In this document: in pieces, positions 18,183 through 28,970 of the stretch
How positions within the stretch are numbered: position 1 is the stretch's first letter
Layout of the letters: every line of letters begins with the position of its first letter
NCBI GenBank assembly: GCA_028866435.1
Contig: JAGWIC010000003.1
Coordinates: forward strand, 1 to 64,000
DNA length: 64,000 nucleotides
Origin: Lysobacteraceae bacterium
Lineage (GTDB): Bacteria; Pseudomonadota; Gammaproteobacteria; Xanthomonadales; Rhodanobacteraceae
Direction: 5' to 3'
The notes under the pieces: generated by a model
What the model was told of the DNA's origin: nothing
The model's database searches: none
What the model saw: only the letters and a program-made list of their open reading frames with translations
Translations under genes and position numbers: made by a program

Positions 18183-18270
18183 GTTAAGCGATGCATAGGC
18201 TTAACGTGGCGCTTCCCGTTGACGCCCCGGTGGTGTTCCGATGTTCCTGCTTTCGTTGATGGATAGTTGA

Positions 18271-19245
18271 ATGGCCCAGATCTACTCGCGCATCATCGCC
18301 ACCGGCAGCGCCTTGCCTGAACGCGTCGTCACCAATGCCGATCTCGAAAAGATCGTCGAAACCAGCGACGAATGGATTCGCACCCGCACCGGTATTTGCC
18401 AGCGCCATATCGCGGCGGACGGCGAGACGACGGGGGACCTGGCATTCAAGGCGGCGCAGAATGCGCTCGAGGCAGCCGGCGTCAAGGCATCGGAACTCGA
18501 CCTGATCATCCTGGGCACGACCACGCCGGACATCATTTTCCCGTCCACCGCGTGCCTGGTGCAGCATCGCCTGGGTGCCAACGGCTGCGCCGCGTTCGAC
18601 GTCAATGCGGCCTGCTCCGGGTTTGTCTACGCGCTTGGCATCGCGGACAAGTTCATTCGCAGCGGACAGTCGAAGAAGGTGCTGGTGATCGGCGCCGAGA
18701 CCCTGACCCGCATGGTCGACTGGACGGAGCGGGAGACCTGCGTGCTGTTTGGCGATGGTGCCGGCGCGGTGGTGCTGGAGCCTTCCAGCGAGCCGGGCAT
18801 CTACTCCACCTGCCTGCATGCCGATGGCGGGCACAAGGACCTGCTGTACAACCCGGTGGGCGTTTCGGTCGGTTTCCGGGACGAACCCAACCACGGCGTG
18901 CGCATCAAGATGTCGGGCCGGGAGGTTTTCAAGGTTGCCGTGAAGACGCTCGACTCCCTCGTCGGCGAGACCCTGCTGAACGCCGGCATGCAGGAGTCGG
19001 ACATCGACTGGCTGATTCCGCACCAGGCCAACCTGCGCATCATCGATGCCACGGCGAAGCGGCTGAAGATGTCGATGGATCGCGTCATCGTGACCGTCGA
19101 CAAGCATGCCAATACGTCGTCCGGCTCGGTACCCCTGGCGCTCGACTACGCCGTGCGCTCGGGCAAGGTGCAGCGCGGGCAGAATCTGTTGCTGGAGGCC
19201 TTTGGCGGCGGCTTCACCTGGGCTTCGGCACTGCTGCGCTATTGA
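18271..19245 (+). CDS. fabH: 3-oxoacyl-ACP synthase III
   Basis: YSRIIATGSALPERVVTNADLEKIVETSDEWIRTRTGI; FDVNAACSGFVYAL; PHQANLRIIDATAKRL. Confidence 0.98.
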   Translation: MAQIYSRIIATGSALPERVVTNADLEKIVETSDEWIRTRTGICQRHIAADGETTGDLAFKAAQNALEAAGVKASELDLIILGTTTPDIIFPSTACLVQHRLGANGCAAFDVNAACSGFVYALGIADKFIRSGQSKKVLVIGAETLTRMVDWTERETCVLFGDGAGAVVLEPSSEPGIYSTCLHADGGHKDLLYNPVGVSVGFRDEPNHGVRIKMSGREVFKVAVKTLDSLVGETLLNAGMQESDIDWLIPHQANLRIIDATAKRLKMSMDRVIVTVDKHANTSSGSVPLALDYAVRSGKVQRGQNLLLEAFGGGFTWASALLRY

Positions 19246-19383
19246 TTTCGCCCATCCTGCATGCCTTGATGCCGCCGTTGGGCGGCATCATGCTTTCCGG
19301 CCTGCGCGAAGGGCCAATACCGCTGCGTATTGGGGGCGATGCATGGCACCATGCTGGTTTGATTCGACGGGATCCGTGTCTCC

Positions 19384-20331
19384 ATGAGTTCAAATGACGC
19401 CTCGCTGGCATTCGTGTTCCCCGGTCAGGGCTCGCAGGCGGTGGGCATGCTCGCCGAACTCGCCGCGGCGCATGCCGAGGTGTATTCGACCTTCGAGGAG
19501 GCTTCGCAAGGCGCCGGCTTCGATCTCTGGGCGTTGAGCTCGCAGGGGCCGGAGGAACAGCTCAACCGCACCGAAAACACCCAGCCGGCGCTGCTCGCGG
19601 CGAGCGTCGCGGTATGGCGGGTCTGGTGCAAGCTGGGGGGCGCCCGGCCGGCCCGGCTCGCCGGCCACAGCCTCGGTGAATACAGTGCCCTGGTGTGCGC
19701 GGGCGCATTGTCGCTGCATGACGCGGCGGCGCTGGTGGCCGAGCGCGGCCGCCTGATGCAGGCCGCGGTACCCGCCGGGGTGGGGGCGATGGCGGCGATC
19801 CTCGGCGGCGACGATGCCCAGATCGCGGCGGTCTGCGAGGAAGTGGCGCAAGGCCAGGTGGTTGCGCCGGCCAACTTCAATTCGCCCGGTCAGCTGGTGA
19901 TCGCGGGCCATGCCGAGGCGGTTGATCGTGCGCTGGCACGGCTTGCCGAACTGGGCGTAAAGAAGGCCATCCGGCTGGCGGTGTCGGCCCCGTCGCATTG
20001 CGCCTTGATGCGTGACGCCGCCGATCGGCTGGGCGAGCGGATGGCCGGGATCGGCTGGCAGCAACCGGCGATCCCGGTGATTCAAAACGCCGAAGCGCGC
20101 AGCCATGACAGCATCGGGGAGATTCGTGCGGCGCTGCAGCGCCAGTTGTATCTGCCGGTACGCTGGGTCGAGTGCGTGCAGGCGCTTGCCGCCGGTGGTG
20201 CCACCCGCATGGCCGAGTGTGGCCCGGGCAAGGTCCTCACCGGCCTGGTCAAGCGGATCGACAAGGGCGTCGAGGCCCGCCCGCTCGGCTGGCCTGCGGA
20301 CATGGATGCGGCGCGCGCCGAGTGGGCGTGA
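19384..20331 (+). CDS. fabD: Malonyl-CoA:ACP transacylase
   Basis: LAFVFPGQGSQAVGML; LAGHSLGEYSALVCAG. Confidence 0.98.
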   Translation: MSSNDASLAFVFPGQGSQAVGMLAELAAAHAEVYSTFEEASQGAGFDLWALSSQGPEEQLNRTENTQPALLAASVAVWRVWCKLGGARPARLAGHSLGEYSALVCAGALSLHDAAALVAERGRLMQAAVPAGVGAMAAILGGDDAQIAAVCEEVAQGQVVAPANFNSPGQLVIAGHAEAVDRALARLAELGVKKAIRLAVSAPSHCALMRDAADRLGERMAGIGWQQPAIPVIQNAEARSHDSIGEIRAALQRQLYLPVRWVECVQALAAGGATRMAECGPGKVLTGLVKRIDKGVEARPLGWPADMDAARAEWA

Positions 20332-20383
20332 CCGGCTGCTTGCGGCAAGAACCTTCAATCTCGAATGGCAGGAATCTTTAAAG

Positions 20384-21127
20384 ATGAGCAAACCACTGAG
20401 CGGAGAAATAGCCCTGGTCACCGGCGCCAGCCGCGGCATCGGTGCCGCGATTGCCGACGAGCTGGCGGCGATGGGCGCCACCGTGATCGGTACCGCCACC
20501 AGTGAGGCCGGCGCGCGCTCGATCGGCGAACGCCTGTCCGTCCAGGGTGGCCATGGCCGCCTGCTGGACGTGACCGACAGCGGCGCTGTCGATGCCCTGA
20601 TCGACGGCATCGCCAAGGAGTTCGGCGCCGTCTCGATCCTGGTCAACAATGCGGGGATCACCCGGGACCAGTTGCTGCTGCGCATGCGCGAGGAGGACTG
20701 GAGCATCATCCTGGATACCAACCTGAGCTCGGTCTACCGCACCTCCAAGGCGGTCATGCGCGGCATGATGAAGGCGCGCAAGGGGCGCATCATCTCGATC
20801 GCCTCGGTGATCGGCCTGACCGGCAACCCGGGACAGGCGAACTATGCGGCCGCCAAGGCCGGCGTCATCGCGTTCTCGAAGTCGCTCGCCCGCGAGATCG
20901 GTACCCGTGGCATCACCGTCAACGTCGTCGCGCCGGGCTTCATCGACACCGACATGACCCGGGCGCTGCCCGAGGACACCAAGCAGGCGCTGCTGGGGCA
21001 GATCGCCCTGGGGCGGCTGGGGGAAGTCGGGGACATCGCCAAGGCGGTCGGCTTTCTGGCTTCGCCGGCGGCGGCCTACATCACCGGCGAGACCCTGCAT
21101 GTCAACGGTGGCATGTACATGCCGTGA
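20384..21127 (+). CDS. fabG: 3-oxoacyl-ACP reductase
   Basis: IALVTGASRGIGAAIADELA; NNAGITRDQLLLRM; YAAAKAGVIAFSKSLAREIG. Confidence 0.98.
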   Translation: MSKPLSGEIALVTGASRGIGAAIADELAAMGATVIGTATSEAGARSIGERLSVQGGHGRLLDVTDSGAVDALIDGIAKEFGAVSILVNNAGITRDQLLLRMREEDWSIILDTNLSSVYRTSKAVMRGMMKARKGRIISIASVIGLTGNPGQANYAAAKAGVIAFSKSLAREIGTRGITVNVVAPGFIDTDMTRALPEDTKQALLGQIALGRLGEVGDIAKAVGFLASPAAAYITGETLHVNGGMYMP

Positions 21128-21323
21128 GACTTGTGCAGTTAGTTGTCGCCAGCGGCCTCGTTTTAGGCGACAATCGCACTTTCGCGCCGGTTGGTCGGAC
21201 AGGTCCCGGCCGTACCGGCGAATCGTGGCGGACTTGCGGTTTAGCCACTACAATGCCGCCGGCCTTTTGCAGGCATCCCGCCGGCACTGAATGAACATTT
21301 ACTCCTTGAGAGGTATGGGCAAC

Positions 21324-21563
21324 ATGAGCACCATCGAAGAGCGCGTCAAGAAAATCGTCATCGAACAGCTGGGCGTGAAAGAAGATGAAGTCACGGCGAA
21401 CGCGTCGTTCGTGGACGATCTGGGCGCAGATTCGCTGGATACGGTGGAGCTGGTGATGGCTCTCGAGGAAGAGTTCGAGACCGAGATTCCCGACGAGGAC
21501 GCCGAGAAGATCACGACCGTGCAGCAGGCGGTCGACTACATCAAGGCCCATTCCAAGGACTGA
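21324..21563 (+). CDS. acpP: Acyl carrier protein
   Basis: [63 protein letters not shown]. Confidence 0.99.
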   Translation: MSTIEERVKKIVIEQLGVKEDEVTANASFVDDLGADSLDTVELVMALEEEFETEIPDEDAEKITTVQQAVDYIKAHSKD

Positions 21564-21643
21564 TCGATCCGGGAATTCTTGCCCTGAATCGAACGGCCAG
21601 GCTCAGGCGCTGGCTGGTTTGACCAGCGTGGCAACAGCGAACG

Positions 21644-21670
21644 CTGCGCCTGATTGGCGCAGTTTTCGTT
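21644..21670 (+). terminator. Intrinsic terminator between acpP and fabF
   Basis: CTGCGCC-TGATT-GGCGCAG followed by TTTTCGTT. Confidence 0.7.
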
Positions 21671-21801
21671 TCTGCATTTTGTAACGTCCCAGGCCGTATG
21701 GTGCGCGGGATGGGTCCCGGTTCCAGGGGACGGCGCACGTGCCATCCGTCGTGCGGCGCCTTCGCCGTGGCGGGCTTACGGAACCACCTAAGGAATACAG
21801 C

Positions 21802-23040
21802 ATGAGCAAGCGTCGAGTAGTAGTGACTGGCATGGGCATCATCTCGCCGGTCGGCAACGACATCGCCACCGCCTGGGAACGCGTCCTCAAGGGCGTCAGC
21901 GGTATCGGTCCGGTTACCCATTTCGATGCCTCCGCCTATTCCACGCGCATTGCGGGCCAGGTCAGCGACTTCGACCCGGCGCAATGGATGGCCGCCAAAG
22001 ACGTCAAGAAGATGGATCCGTTCATCCATTACGGCGTCGCCGCCGGCACCCAGGCGTTGCGCGACTCCGGGCTGGAAATCACCGAGGCGAACGCACCACG
22101 CATCGGCGTGGCGGTGGGCGCCGGCATCGGCGGCCTGTACACCATCGAGTCCACCGCGCTGGAACTGGCCGCGAAAGGGCCGCGGCGGGTGTCGCCGTTC
22201 TACGTGCCGAGCTCGATCATCAACATGGTCTCGGGCCAGTTGTCGATCATGTTCGGCCTGAAGGGGCCGAACATCGCCTGCGTCACGGCGTGCGCCACGG
22301 CGACCCACAACATCGGTCTCGCCGCGCGAATGATCCAGTACGGCGATGCCGACGCGATGATCGCCGGCGGCACCGAATTCGCGACCACCGGCACGGCCAT
22401 GGCCGGCTTCTGCTCGGCCAAGGCGATGTCCACGCGCAACGACGAACCGACCCGGGCCAGCCGGCCCTGGGACAAGGACCGCGATGGCTTCGTGCTGTCC
22501 GATGGCGCCGGCGTGCTGATGCTGGAGGAGTACGAGCATGCCAAGGCACGCGGCGCACGCATCTACGCCGAGCTGGCCGGTTTCGGCATGAGCGGTGACG
22601 CGTTCCACATGACGGCGCCGAGCGAAGGCGGCGAAGGTGCGGCGCGCTGCATGCAAAGCACCCTCAACGATGCTGGTATCAATCCTTCCGACGTGGCGTA
22701 CGTCAACGCCCACGGCACCTCCACGCCGCTGGGCGACCTGGGCGAGGTCATGGCGGCCAAGAAGGTCTTCGGCGACCATGCCTACAAGCTGGCCATGAGC
22801 TCGACCAAGTCGACCACCGGGCACCTGCTTGGTGCCGCCGGTGGCGTCGAGGCGATCTTCACGATCCTTGCCCTGCGCGACCAGGCGCTGCCGCCGACGA
22901 TCAACCTCGACCAGGTCAGCGAAGATTGCGATCTGGATTTCGTGCCGCACACCGCACGCGACGCCAGGTTCGACGTGGCGATCTCCAACTCGTTCGGCTT
23001 CGGCGGCACCAACGGCACGCTGGCATTCCGCCGCGTCTGA
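21802..23040 (+). CDS. fabF: 3-oxoacyl-ACP synthase II
   Basis: [61 protein letters not shown]. Confidence 0.98.
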   Translation: MSKRRVVVTGMGIISPVGNDIATAWERVLKGVSGIGPVTHFDASAYSTRIAGQVSDFDPAQWMAAKDVKKMDPFIHYGVAAGTQALRDSGLEITEANAPRIGVAVGAGIGGLYTIESTALELAAKGPRRVSPFYVPSSIINMVSGQLSIMFGLKGPNIACVTACATATHNIGLAARMIQYGDADAMIAGGTEFATTGTAMAGFCSAKAMSTRNDEPTRASRPWDKDRDGFVLSDGAGVLMLEEYEHAKARGARIYAELAGFGMSGDAFHMTAPSEGGEGAARCMQSTLNDAGINPSDVAYVNAHGTSTPLGDLGEVMAAKKVFGDHAYKLAMSSTKSTTGHLLGAAGGVEAIFTILALRDQALPPTINLDQVSEDCDLDFVPHTARDARFDVAISNSFGFGGTNGTLAFRRV

Positions 23041-23042
23041 GC

Positions 23043-24389
23043 GTGACCTGCCATACCCGCGTGCTGGCCGGCCGGCGCGATCTGCTCGCGCCGGCCGCGG
23101 CATTTCCTGAGCGCTATCCGTGCCTGCTCGAGAGTGTGGTGCGCGGCACGGCGCAGTCGCGCTACGACATCCTGTTTGCGTTTCCGCGTCGTCGCCTCAC
23201 GCTGCAGGCCGACGGCCGCTTGAGTGACGACGCGGGCAGGCTGGTCGGCGGGCGCTTCCTGGATGCGCTCGATGCCGCCTGGCGTGAGGAGCGACTGCCA
23301 CCTGGCGACGATCGCCTGCCGTTCCATGGTGGCTGGGTGCTGATGCTGGCCTATGAACTGGCCGGCGAAATCGAACCGAGCCTGCGGCTGCAGGCGCCAC
23401 CCGCGCTGCCGCTGGCATTGGCGCTGCGTTGTCCCGCGGCGATCGTCGTCGACCATGCCCGCGACTGCACCATCCTGGTCGCCGAGCGCGGCGAGGAGAA
23501 CTTGCTCGATACGCTGGAGGAGAACCTCGCCGTCGTGCCGCGGCCGCTGCCATTGGCCGACCCGCTGAGCTGGGACGAGGATGCGCCGGAGGCATTTCTT
23601 GGCGGTGTGGAGCGGATCGGCGAGCATCTCCACGACGGCGACATTTTCCAGGTCAACCTGTCCCGCGCCTGGCGCGCGCGCTATGCGCAGTCGCCCCCGC
23701 CGGCCTCGCTGTACGCGGTGTTGCGCAAGGCCAACCCGGCGCCTTTCGCCGGCCTGCTGCAGCAGGCCGGCTGGTCGGTGGTCAGTTCCTCGCCGGAGCG
23801 GCTGGTGAGCGTGCGCCAGGGCGTGGCGCAGACCCGGCCGATCGCCGGCACCCGGCCGCGCCTGGCCGGCGACGACGAGTCGGCGCGCATCCGCGAGCTG
23901 AGTGCGCACCCCAAGGAGCGCGCCGAGCACGTGATGCTGATCGACCTCGAGCGCAATGATCTGGGGCGGGTCTGCGTGCCGGGGACGGTCGAGGTGGACG
24001 AGTTGATGGTGGTGGAGAGTTATGCCCATGTGCATCACATCGTCTCCAACGTCAGCGGGCGCCTGCGGGAGGATGTCACGCCGGGTCAGGTGATCGCCGC
24101 GACGTTTCCGGGCGGCACGATCACCGGTTGCCCGAAGGTGCGTTGCATGGAGATCATCGCTGCGCTGGAACAGGCGCCGCGAGGGGCCTACACCGGCGCG
24201 TTGGGCTACCTGGATCGCAACGGCGACCTCGATCTGAACATCCTGATCCGCACCCTGACCCAGGTCGGCACGGAAGTCAGCCTGCGCGCTGGCGCCGGCA
24301 TCGTCGCCGACTCGCTGGCCGCCGCCGAGCTGGACGAGACCCGCGCCAAGGCACGTGGCCTGCTGCGCGCGCTGGGAGTGCCGGGTTGA
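23043..24389 (+). CDS. pabB: Aminodeoxychorismate synthase component I (GTG start)
   Basis: HDGDIFQVNLSRAWRARY, VSSSPERLVSVRQGVAQTRPIAGTRPR, GTITGCPKVRCMEIIAALE, RGAYTGALGYLDRNGDLDLNILIRT. Confidence 0.93.
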   Translation: MTCHTRVLAGRRDLLAPAAAFPERYPCLLESVVRGTAQSRYDILFAFPRRRLTLQADGRLSDDAGRLVGGRFLDALDAAWREERLPPGDDRLPFHGGWVLMLAYELAGEIEPSLRLQAPPALPLALALRCPAAIVVDHARDCTILVAERGEENLLDTLEENLAVVPRPLPLADPLSWDEDAPEAFLGGVERIGEHLHDGDIFQVNLSRAWRARYAQSPPPASLYAVLRKANPAPFAGLLQQAGWSVVSSSPERLVSVRQGVAQTRPIAGTRPRLAGDDESARIRELSAHPKERAEHVMLIDLERNDLGRVCVPGTVEVDELMVVESYAHVHHIVSNVSGRLREDVTPGQVIAATFPGGTITGCPKVRCMEIIAALEQAPRGAYTGALGYLDRNGDLDLNILIRTLTQVGTEVSLRAGAGIVADSLAAAELDETRAKARGLLRALGVPG

Positions 24390-25216
24390 TGGGCGCCCGG
24401 GTGTTGGTGGACGGTGCCGCGGTCGAGCAGGTTTCCGCGCTGGATCGAGGGCTGGCGTACGGCGACGGGCTGTTCGAAAGCATCCGCCTGGTGGGTGCGG
24501 TGGCGCCGTTGTGGTCCCGCCACATGCGGCGGCTCGACGAAGGTTGCCGCCGCCTGCGGATGCCGGCACCGGATGCCGGACGGTTATGGCACGAGGCGCT
24601 TCAGGTCAGCCATGACATGGCGCAGTCGGTGGTGCGCATCACCGTGACCCGGGGACTGGGCCAGCGCGGGTATGCGCCACCGGCCGTGACTGAGCCCACG
24701 CGTATCGTGGCCGCGTTTGCACCGCCGCCGGCGAGCGCTGATGTCTATTTACACGGCGTGCGCATGCGGCTGTGCAGCCTGCGTCTGGCCGAGCAGCCGC
24801 TGCTGGCCGGGATGAAGCACCTCAACCGGCTGGAACAGGTGCTGGCGCGGGCCGAGTGGGACGATCCGGCGATCGCCGAGGGGGTGTTGTGCGATGGCCG
24901 CGGTCGGGTGATTTCGGCGACCATGGCCAACCTGTTCGCGGTGGTCGATGGACAACTGCTGACGCCGGCGCTGGATCGCTGCGGTGTGGCCGGGGTGGCT
25001 CGCGCCGAGGTACTTTCCGTCTTGCCGCAGGCGCGGGTGGGCGAGTTGATGCTGGATGCCCTGCTGCGCGCCACCGAGGTATTTCTCAGCTCGAGCGTAC
25101 GCGGCATCTTGCCGGTACAGTCACTGGCTGAACGGGTTTACGAGCCGGGCGCGCTGAGCCGCCAGTTGCAGCAACATTGGCGCAAGCTGGGATTTTCGAT
25201 GGAGCATGGCGGATGA
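24389..25216 (+). CDS. pabC: Aminodeoxychorismate lyase (class IV PLP)
   Basis: SALDRGLAYGDGLFESIRLV; GMKHLNRLEQVLARAEWDDPAIAEGVLCD. Confidence 0.93.
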   Translation: MGARVLVDGAAVEQVSALDRGLAYGDGLFESIRLVGAVAPLWSRHMRRLDEGCRRLRMPAPDAGRLWHEALQVSHDMAQSVVRITVTRGLGQRGYAPPAVTEPTRIVAAFAPPPASADVYLHGVRMRLCSLRLAEQPLLAGMKHLNRLEQVLARAEWDDPAIAEGVLCDGRGRVISATMANLFAVVDGQLLTPALDRCGVAGVARAEVLSVLPQARVGELMLDALLRATEVFLSSSVRGILPVQSLAERVYEPGALSRQLQQHWRKLGFSMEHGG

Positions 25217-26256
25217 TCGACGAGCGGATGCGTGGGCGCGCCCTGCCACGCGTGTGGTTGCTGCTGGTGGTGTTGGCGATGGCGCTGGCGGCGGCGCTTC
25301 TGCACGGCTGGCTGGACTTCAGCCGCTTCAGCCGGACGCCGTTGAGCGTCCATGCCCAGGGCGACAGCATCGACATCGGTCGCGGCAGCAGCTTCAGGAA
25401 CATCGTCGGCGAGTTGCGGCAGCGCCGGTTGACCGATGCGAACCCACTCTACTGGCGGCTGCTGGCCGAGCAGATGGGCGTGGTCAACCGCCTGCATGCC
25501 GGCGAATATGCGCTCGAGCGTGGCATCACCCCGCGCCAGTTGCTGGCCAACATGGCCGCCGGCAAGGTGCTGCAGCGCGATTTCACCATCGTCGATGGCT
25601 GGACCTTCGAGGAGCTGCGCCAGGCGCTGGCCCGCGCGGAGAAGTTGAAGCACGATTCGGCGGGGCTCGATGATGCCGCGATCATGCAGAAAATCGGTGC
25701 GGCCGGCGTGTCGCCGGAAGGGCAATTCCTGCCCGAGACCTACGCCTATGTGAAGGGTGACAGCGACCTGGACATCCTTCGCCGCGCACACGAAGCCATG
25801 GCCAGGACGCTGGCCGCGCTGTGGCCCGGGCGCGACAAGGGCCTGCCGCTGGCGACGCCCTACGACGCACTGATCCTGGCCTCGATCGTGGAAAAGGAGA
25901 CCGCCCGTGCGGACGAACGGGCGCGGATTGCCGGCGTTTTCGTGCGCCGGTTGCAGGACCACATGCTGCTGCAGACCGATCCCAGCGTGATCTACGGCAT
26001 GGGCGCGCGCTATACCGGCACGATCCACAAGAGCGACCTGACCACCGATACGCCTTACAACACGTATACGCGGGCGGGTTTGCCGCCCACCCCCATCGCG
26101 CTGCCGGGCAAGCCGGCGCTGGAGGCTGCCCTGCATCCGGCGGCGGGCGATGCCCTCTATTTCGTGGCCCGTGGCGATGGACACCACGTGTTTGCCAGCA
26201 CCCTGGAAGAGCACAATCGCAACGTCGACTGCTACCAGCGGAAGCATTGCCGATGA
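25213..26256 (+). CDS. mltG: Endolytic murein transglycosylase
   Basis: LILASIVEKETARADERARIAGVFVRRLQDHMLLQTDPSVIYGMG; YNTYTRAGLPPTPIALPGKPALEAALHP. Confidence 0.97.
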   Translation: MIDERMRGRALPRVWLLLVVLAMALAAALLHGWLDFSRFSRTPLSVHAQGDSIDIGRGSSFRNIVGELRQRRLTDANPLYWRLLAEQMGVVNRLHAGEYALERGITPRQLLANMAAGKVLQRDFTIVDGWTFEELRQALARAEKLKHDSAGLDDAAIMQKIGAAGVSPEGQFLPETYAYVKGDSDLDILRRAHEAMARTLAALWPGRDKGLPLATPYDALILASIVEKETARADERARIAGVFVRRLQDHMLLQTDPSVIYGMGARYTGTIHKSDLTTDTPYNTYTRAGLPPTPIALPGKPALEAALHPAAGDALYFVARGDGHHVFASTLEEHNRNVDCYQRKHCR

Positions 26257-26894
26257 TCGTCCAGCGCGGCAGGTTCATCAGTCTCGAAGGTGGCGAAGGC
26301 GCCGGCAAGAGCACCTTGCTGGCAGGCCTGCGCGATTACCTGGAGGGCAGCGGCATCGTGCTGACCCAGGCGCGTGAACCCGGTGGGACCCGGGTCGGAG
26401 AGGCGGTGCGCGCGATCGTGCTGGACCCGCAGCAGCAGGAACTGGCCGCGGAGACCGAACTGTTGCTGATGTTCGCGTCGCGCGCGCAACTGGTGCGCGA
26501 AGTCGTCGAGCCGGCGCTGAGCGCGGGCCGCTGGGTGCTGTGCGACCGCTACGCGGATGCCAGTTACGCCTACCAGGGCGGCGGCCGTGGCCAGCCGTGG
26601 CAGCGCATTGCCGAGTTGGAGCGTTGGGCTTGCGCCGGGATCAAGCCGGACATGACCCTGTTGCTCGACCTGCCGGTCGCCACCGGCCGAGCGCGCGCCG
26701 CCGGTCGCGGTGACGCCGATCGGATCGAGGTCGAGGCGGATGCGTTTTTCGAACGGGTTCGTGCCAGCTATCGGCAACGTGCGGCCGCCGAACCGGAGCG
26801 CTTCCGGGTGATCGATGCCAGCCAGCCGGTCGCGGCGGTGCTGCACGCGGCCACGGCGGCACTGTCCAGGCTGGTGGCGGAGCCGCGCCGATGA
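26253..26894 (+). CDS. tmk: dTMP kinase
   Basis: RGRFISLEGGEGAGKSTLLAGLRDYL; REPGGTRVGEAVRAIVL; CDRYADASYAYQGGGRG. Confidence 0.98.
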   Translation: MIVQRGRFISLEGGEGAGKSTLLAGLRDYLEGSGIVLTQAREPGGTRVGEAVRAIVLDPQQQELAAETELLLMFASRAQLVREVVEPALSAGRWVLCDRYADASYAYQGGGRGQPWQRIAELERWACAGIKPDMTLLLDLPVATGRARAAGRGDADRIEVEADAFFERVRASYRQRAAAEPERFRVIDASQPVAAVLHAATAALSRLVAEPRR

Positions 26895-27826
26895 ACCGGC
26901 CTCCCTGGCACTCCGGGCATTGGGCGCGCCTGCAGGCGCGCCGGCAACGTGATGCGCTGCCCCATGCGCTGTTGCTGGTCGGGCCGGCTGGGCTGGGCAA
27001 GCGCGCCTTCGCCCGACGGTTCGTGCAGAGCCTGCTGTGCAACGAGCCGGCCGCGGGCGAGGGCTGCGGCCACTGCCGCAGCTGCCTGCTGATGGCGGCG
27101 GGCACGCATCCCGACCTGATCAGCCTCGGCTACGGCTTGCGCAAGGATGGCGTGCAGCGCAGCGAGATCGTGGTCGAGCAGATCCGCGACTTGTCGTCGC
27201 GGCTGGCCATGAGCAGCCAGTTCGGCGGCTGGCAGGTGGTCACGATCGACCCGGCCGATGCGATGAACACGGCCGCGGCCAACGCCCTGCTGAAGACGCT
27301 GGAAGAACCCTCGGCGCAGACCATGCTGATCCTGCTCGCCGATGCGCCCGGGCGCTTGCCGCAAACGATCCGCAGCCGTTGCCAGCGCATCGAGTTTCAC
27401 CTGCCGCCGGCAGAGCAGGCACTGGCTTGGCTGCGGGGCGAAGCGGTCGACGATGCCGAGGCGGCGCTGGCCGCGGCGGGCGGCAATCCGGGCCTGGCAA
27501 AGCAGTGGGCGGAGCAGGGCGCGCTGGCGCAGCGACAGGAGGTGCGCAAGGACCTGGCGGCGCTGGCGGCCGGTCGCGGACAAGCCACCGACGTGGTCAA
27601 GCGCTGGCTGGACGACGAACCGGCACGGCGGCTCTGGTTTGCCGCCCAGGCGACGGCCGACGAGGTCCGCGCGCGCACCGTCGGCCATGCCGGGCCGCTG
27701 GCGAGTGCGATGGATGTCGAGGCGCTGGGGCAGTGGTTCGCTGCGGTCAATCGCACGCGCGAAAGCCTGCGCGGTCCCTTGCGCGGCGACCTGCTGCTGC
27801 TGGAGCTGCTGGCGAGCTGGCGTTGA
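26891..27826 (+). CDS. holB: DNA polymerase III subunit delta'
   Basis: PHALLLVGPAGLGKRAFARRFVQSLLC; NTAAANALLKTLEEPSAQTMLILLAD. Confidence 0.96.
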   Translation: MNRPPWHSGHWARLQARRQRDALPHALLLVGPAGLGKRAFARRFVQSLLCNEPAAGEGCGHCRSCLLMAAGTHPDLISLGYGLRKDGVQRSEIVVEQIRDLSSRLAMSSQFGGWQVVTIDPADAMNTAAANALLKTLEEPSAQTMLILLADAPGRLPQTIRSRCQRIEFHLPPAEQALAWLRGEAVDDAEAALAAAGGNPGLAKQWAEQGALAQRQEVRKDLAALAAGRGQATDVVKRWLDDEPARRLWFAAQATADEVRARTVGHAGPLASAMDVEALGQWFAAVNRTRESLRGPLRGDLLLLELLASWR

Positions 27827-28788
27827 AGGCGGGCGTGCCCGAGCCGGGCTTCCCCGCCTTCTCCGCGCAGACCCGGTTGCTGGTCGTGGCGCCCCATCCG
27901 GACGATGAGACCATCGCGACCGGCTTGCTGGTTCAGCGCGTGCGGGCCTGCGGCGGCGCGGTGCGGATACTGCTGCTCACCGACGGCGACAACAACCCCT
28001 GGCCGCAACGCTGGCTGGAGCGGCGCCTGTGGATCGGCCCCGCGGCGCGCCGGCGCTGGGGCGAGCGACGCCATGCCGAGATACTGCGGGCGCTGGCCTG
28101 TCTCGGCCTGCCGCCGCAGGCGCTGCATGCCCTGGGGTGGCCGGATCTGGGGGTGACCGAGGCGCTGCTGTACCGTACCGCGGATGCGGTGGCCTGCGTG
28201 GCTGACGTGGTCGCGGCGTTTCGGCCCGACCTGGTCGCCATGCCGTCGCTCGACGACCGGCACCCCGACCACGGCTCGGCCCATGTGCTGCTGCGGCTGT
28301 CGCTCGCCGGCCACGCGATGCCGCCGCCCCGATGCCTGGTTTACCAGGTGCACGGAAAATCGCCGTGCGACGCCATGCCGGCGCTGTCCGGCAGCGTCGG
28401 CGAGGTGGCGAAAAAACGCGAGGCGCTGGAGGCTCACCGCAGCCAGATGGTGCTCAGCGGCAGGCGCATGCGCCGGTTGGCGGCAAGGCCGGAGCGCCTC
28501 GGTTGGCCGGCGACCGCGCCGTGGCCGGCGGCGGCATTGCCCTGGCGGCCGCCGGCATGGCTGCGGCCGTGGCTGCGGCTGAGCGTGGTGGGTGCGCAGG
28601 GGGCGCAGACCTGGGCATGGCGCGATGCGCCGCTGAGGCGCGATCAGGCCGGCAGGTTTCAGCTTTGTTGTGCGCCGGGGTCCGCGGCCGCCCCCCGTTT
28701 CGCGCGGCTGGCCCTGGGCTTCTCCACCTTCTGGATTTTCGACCGCTGGGGCTGGTGCGAACTCTCCCCGCCATCCGCCGGCCGTTGA
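27823..28788 (+). CDS. PIG-L family deacetylase (probable TTG start overlapping holB stop)
   Basis: RLLVVAPHPDDETIATGLLVQRV; PSLDDRHPDHGSAHVLLRLSL. Confidence 0.88.
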   Translation: MKAGVPEPGFPAFSAQTRLLVVAPHPDDETIATGLLVQRVRACGGAVRILLLTDGDNNPWPQRWLERRLWIGPAARRRWGERRHAEILRALACLGLPPQALHALGWPDLGVTEALLYRTADAVACVADVVAAFRPDLVAMPSLDDRHPDHGSAHVLLRLSLAGHAMPPPRCLVYQVHGKSPCDAMPALSGSVGEVAKKREALEAHRSQMVLSGRRMRRLAARPERLGWPATAPWPAAALPWRPPAWLRPWLRLSVVGAQGAQTWAWRDAPLRRDQAGRFQLCCAPGSAAAPRFARLALGFSTFWIFDRWGWCELSPPSAGR

Positions 28789-28970
28789 CGCCATCGCTTG
28801 CGCCGGCCGGTTGACCGGGCTAGCGTGAGCCGGGGGCAAGACGATTCGGGTGGTACGCTGCACCGATCGATGATGCATGTACCTGCATCGGACTGGTTGG
28901 GGTGCCGGTTGATTCCGCATGCCTCGGATTGTGAGTCGCCGCTGGTTTCATCCATCTGATTGGTAAGTGA

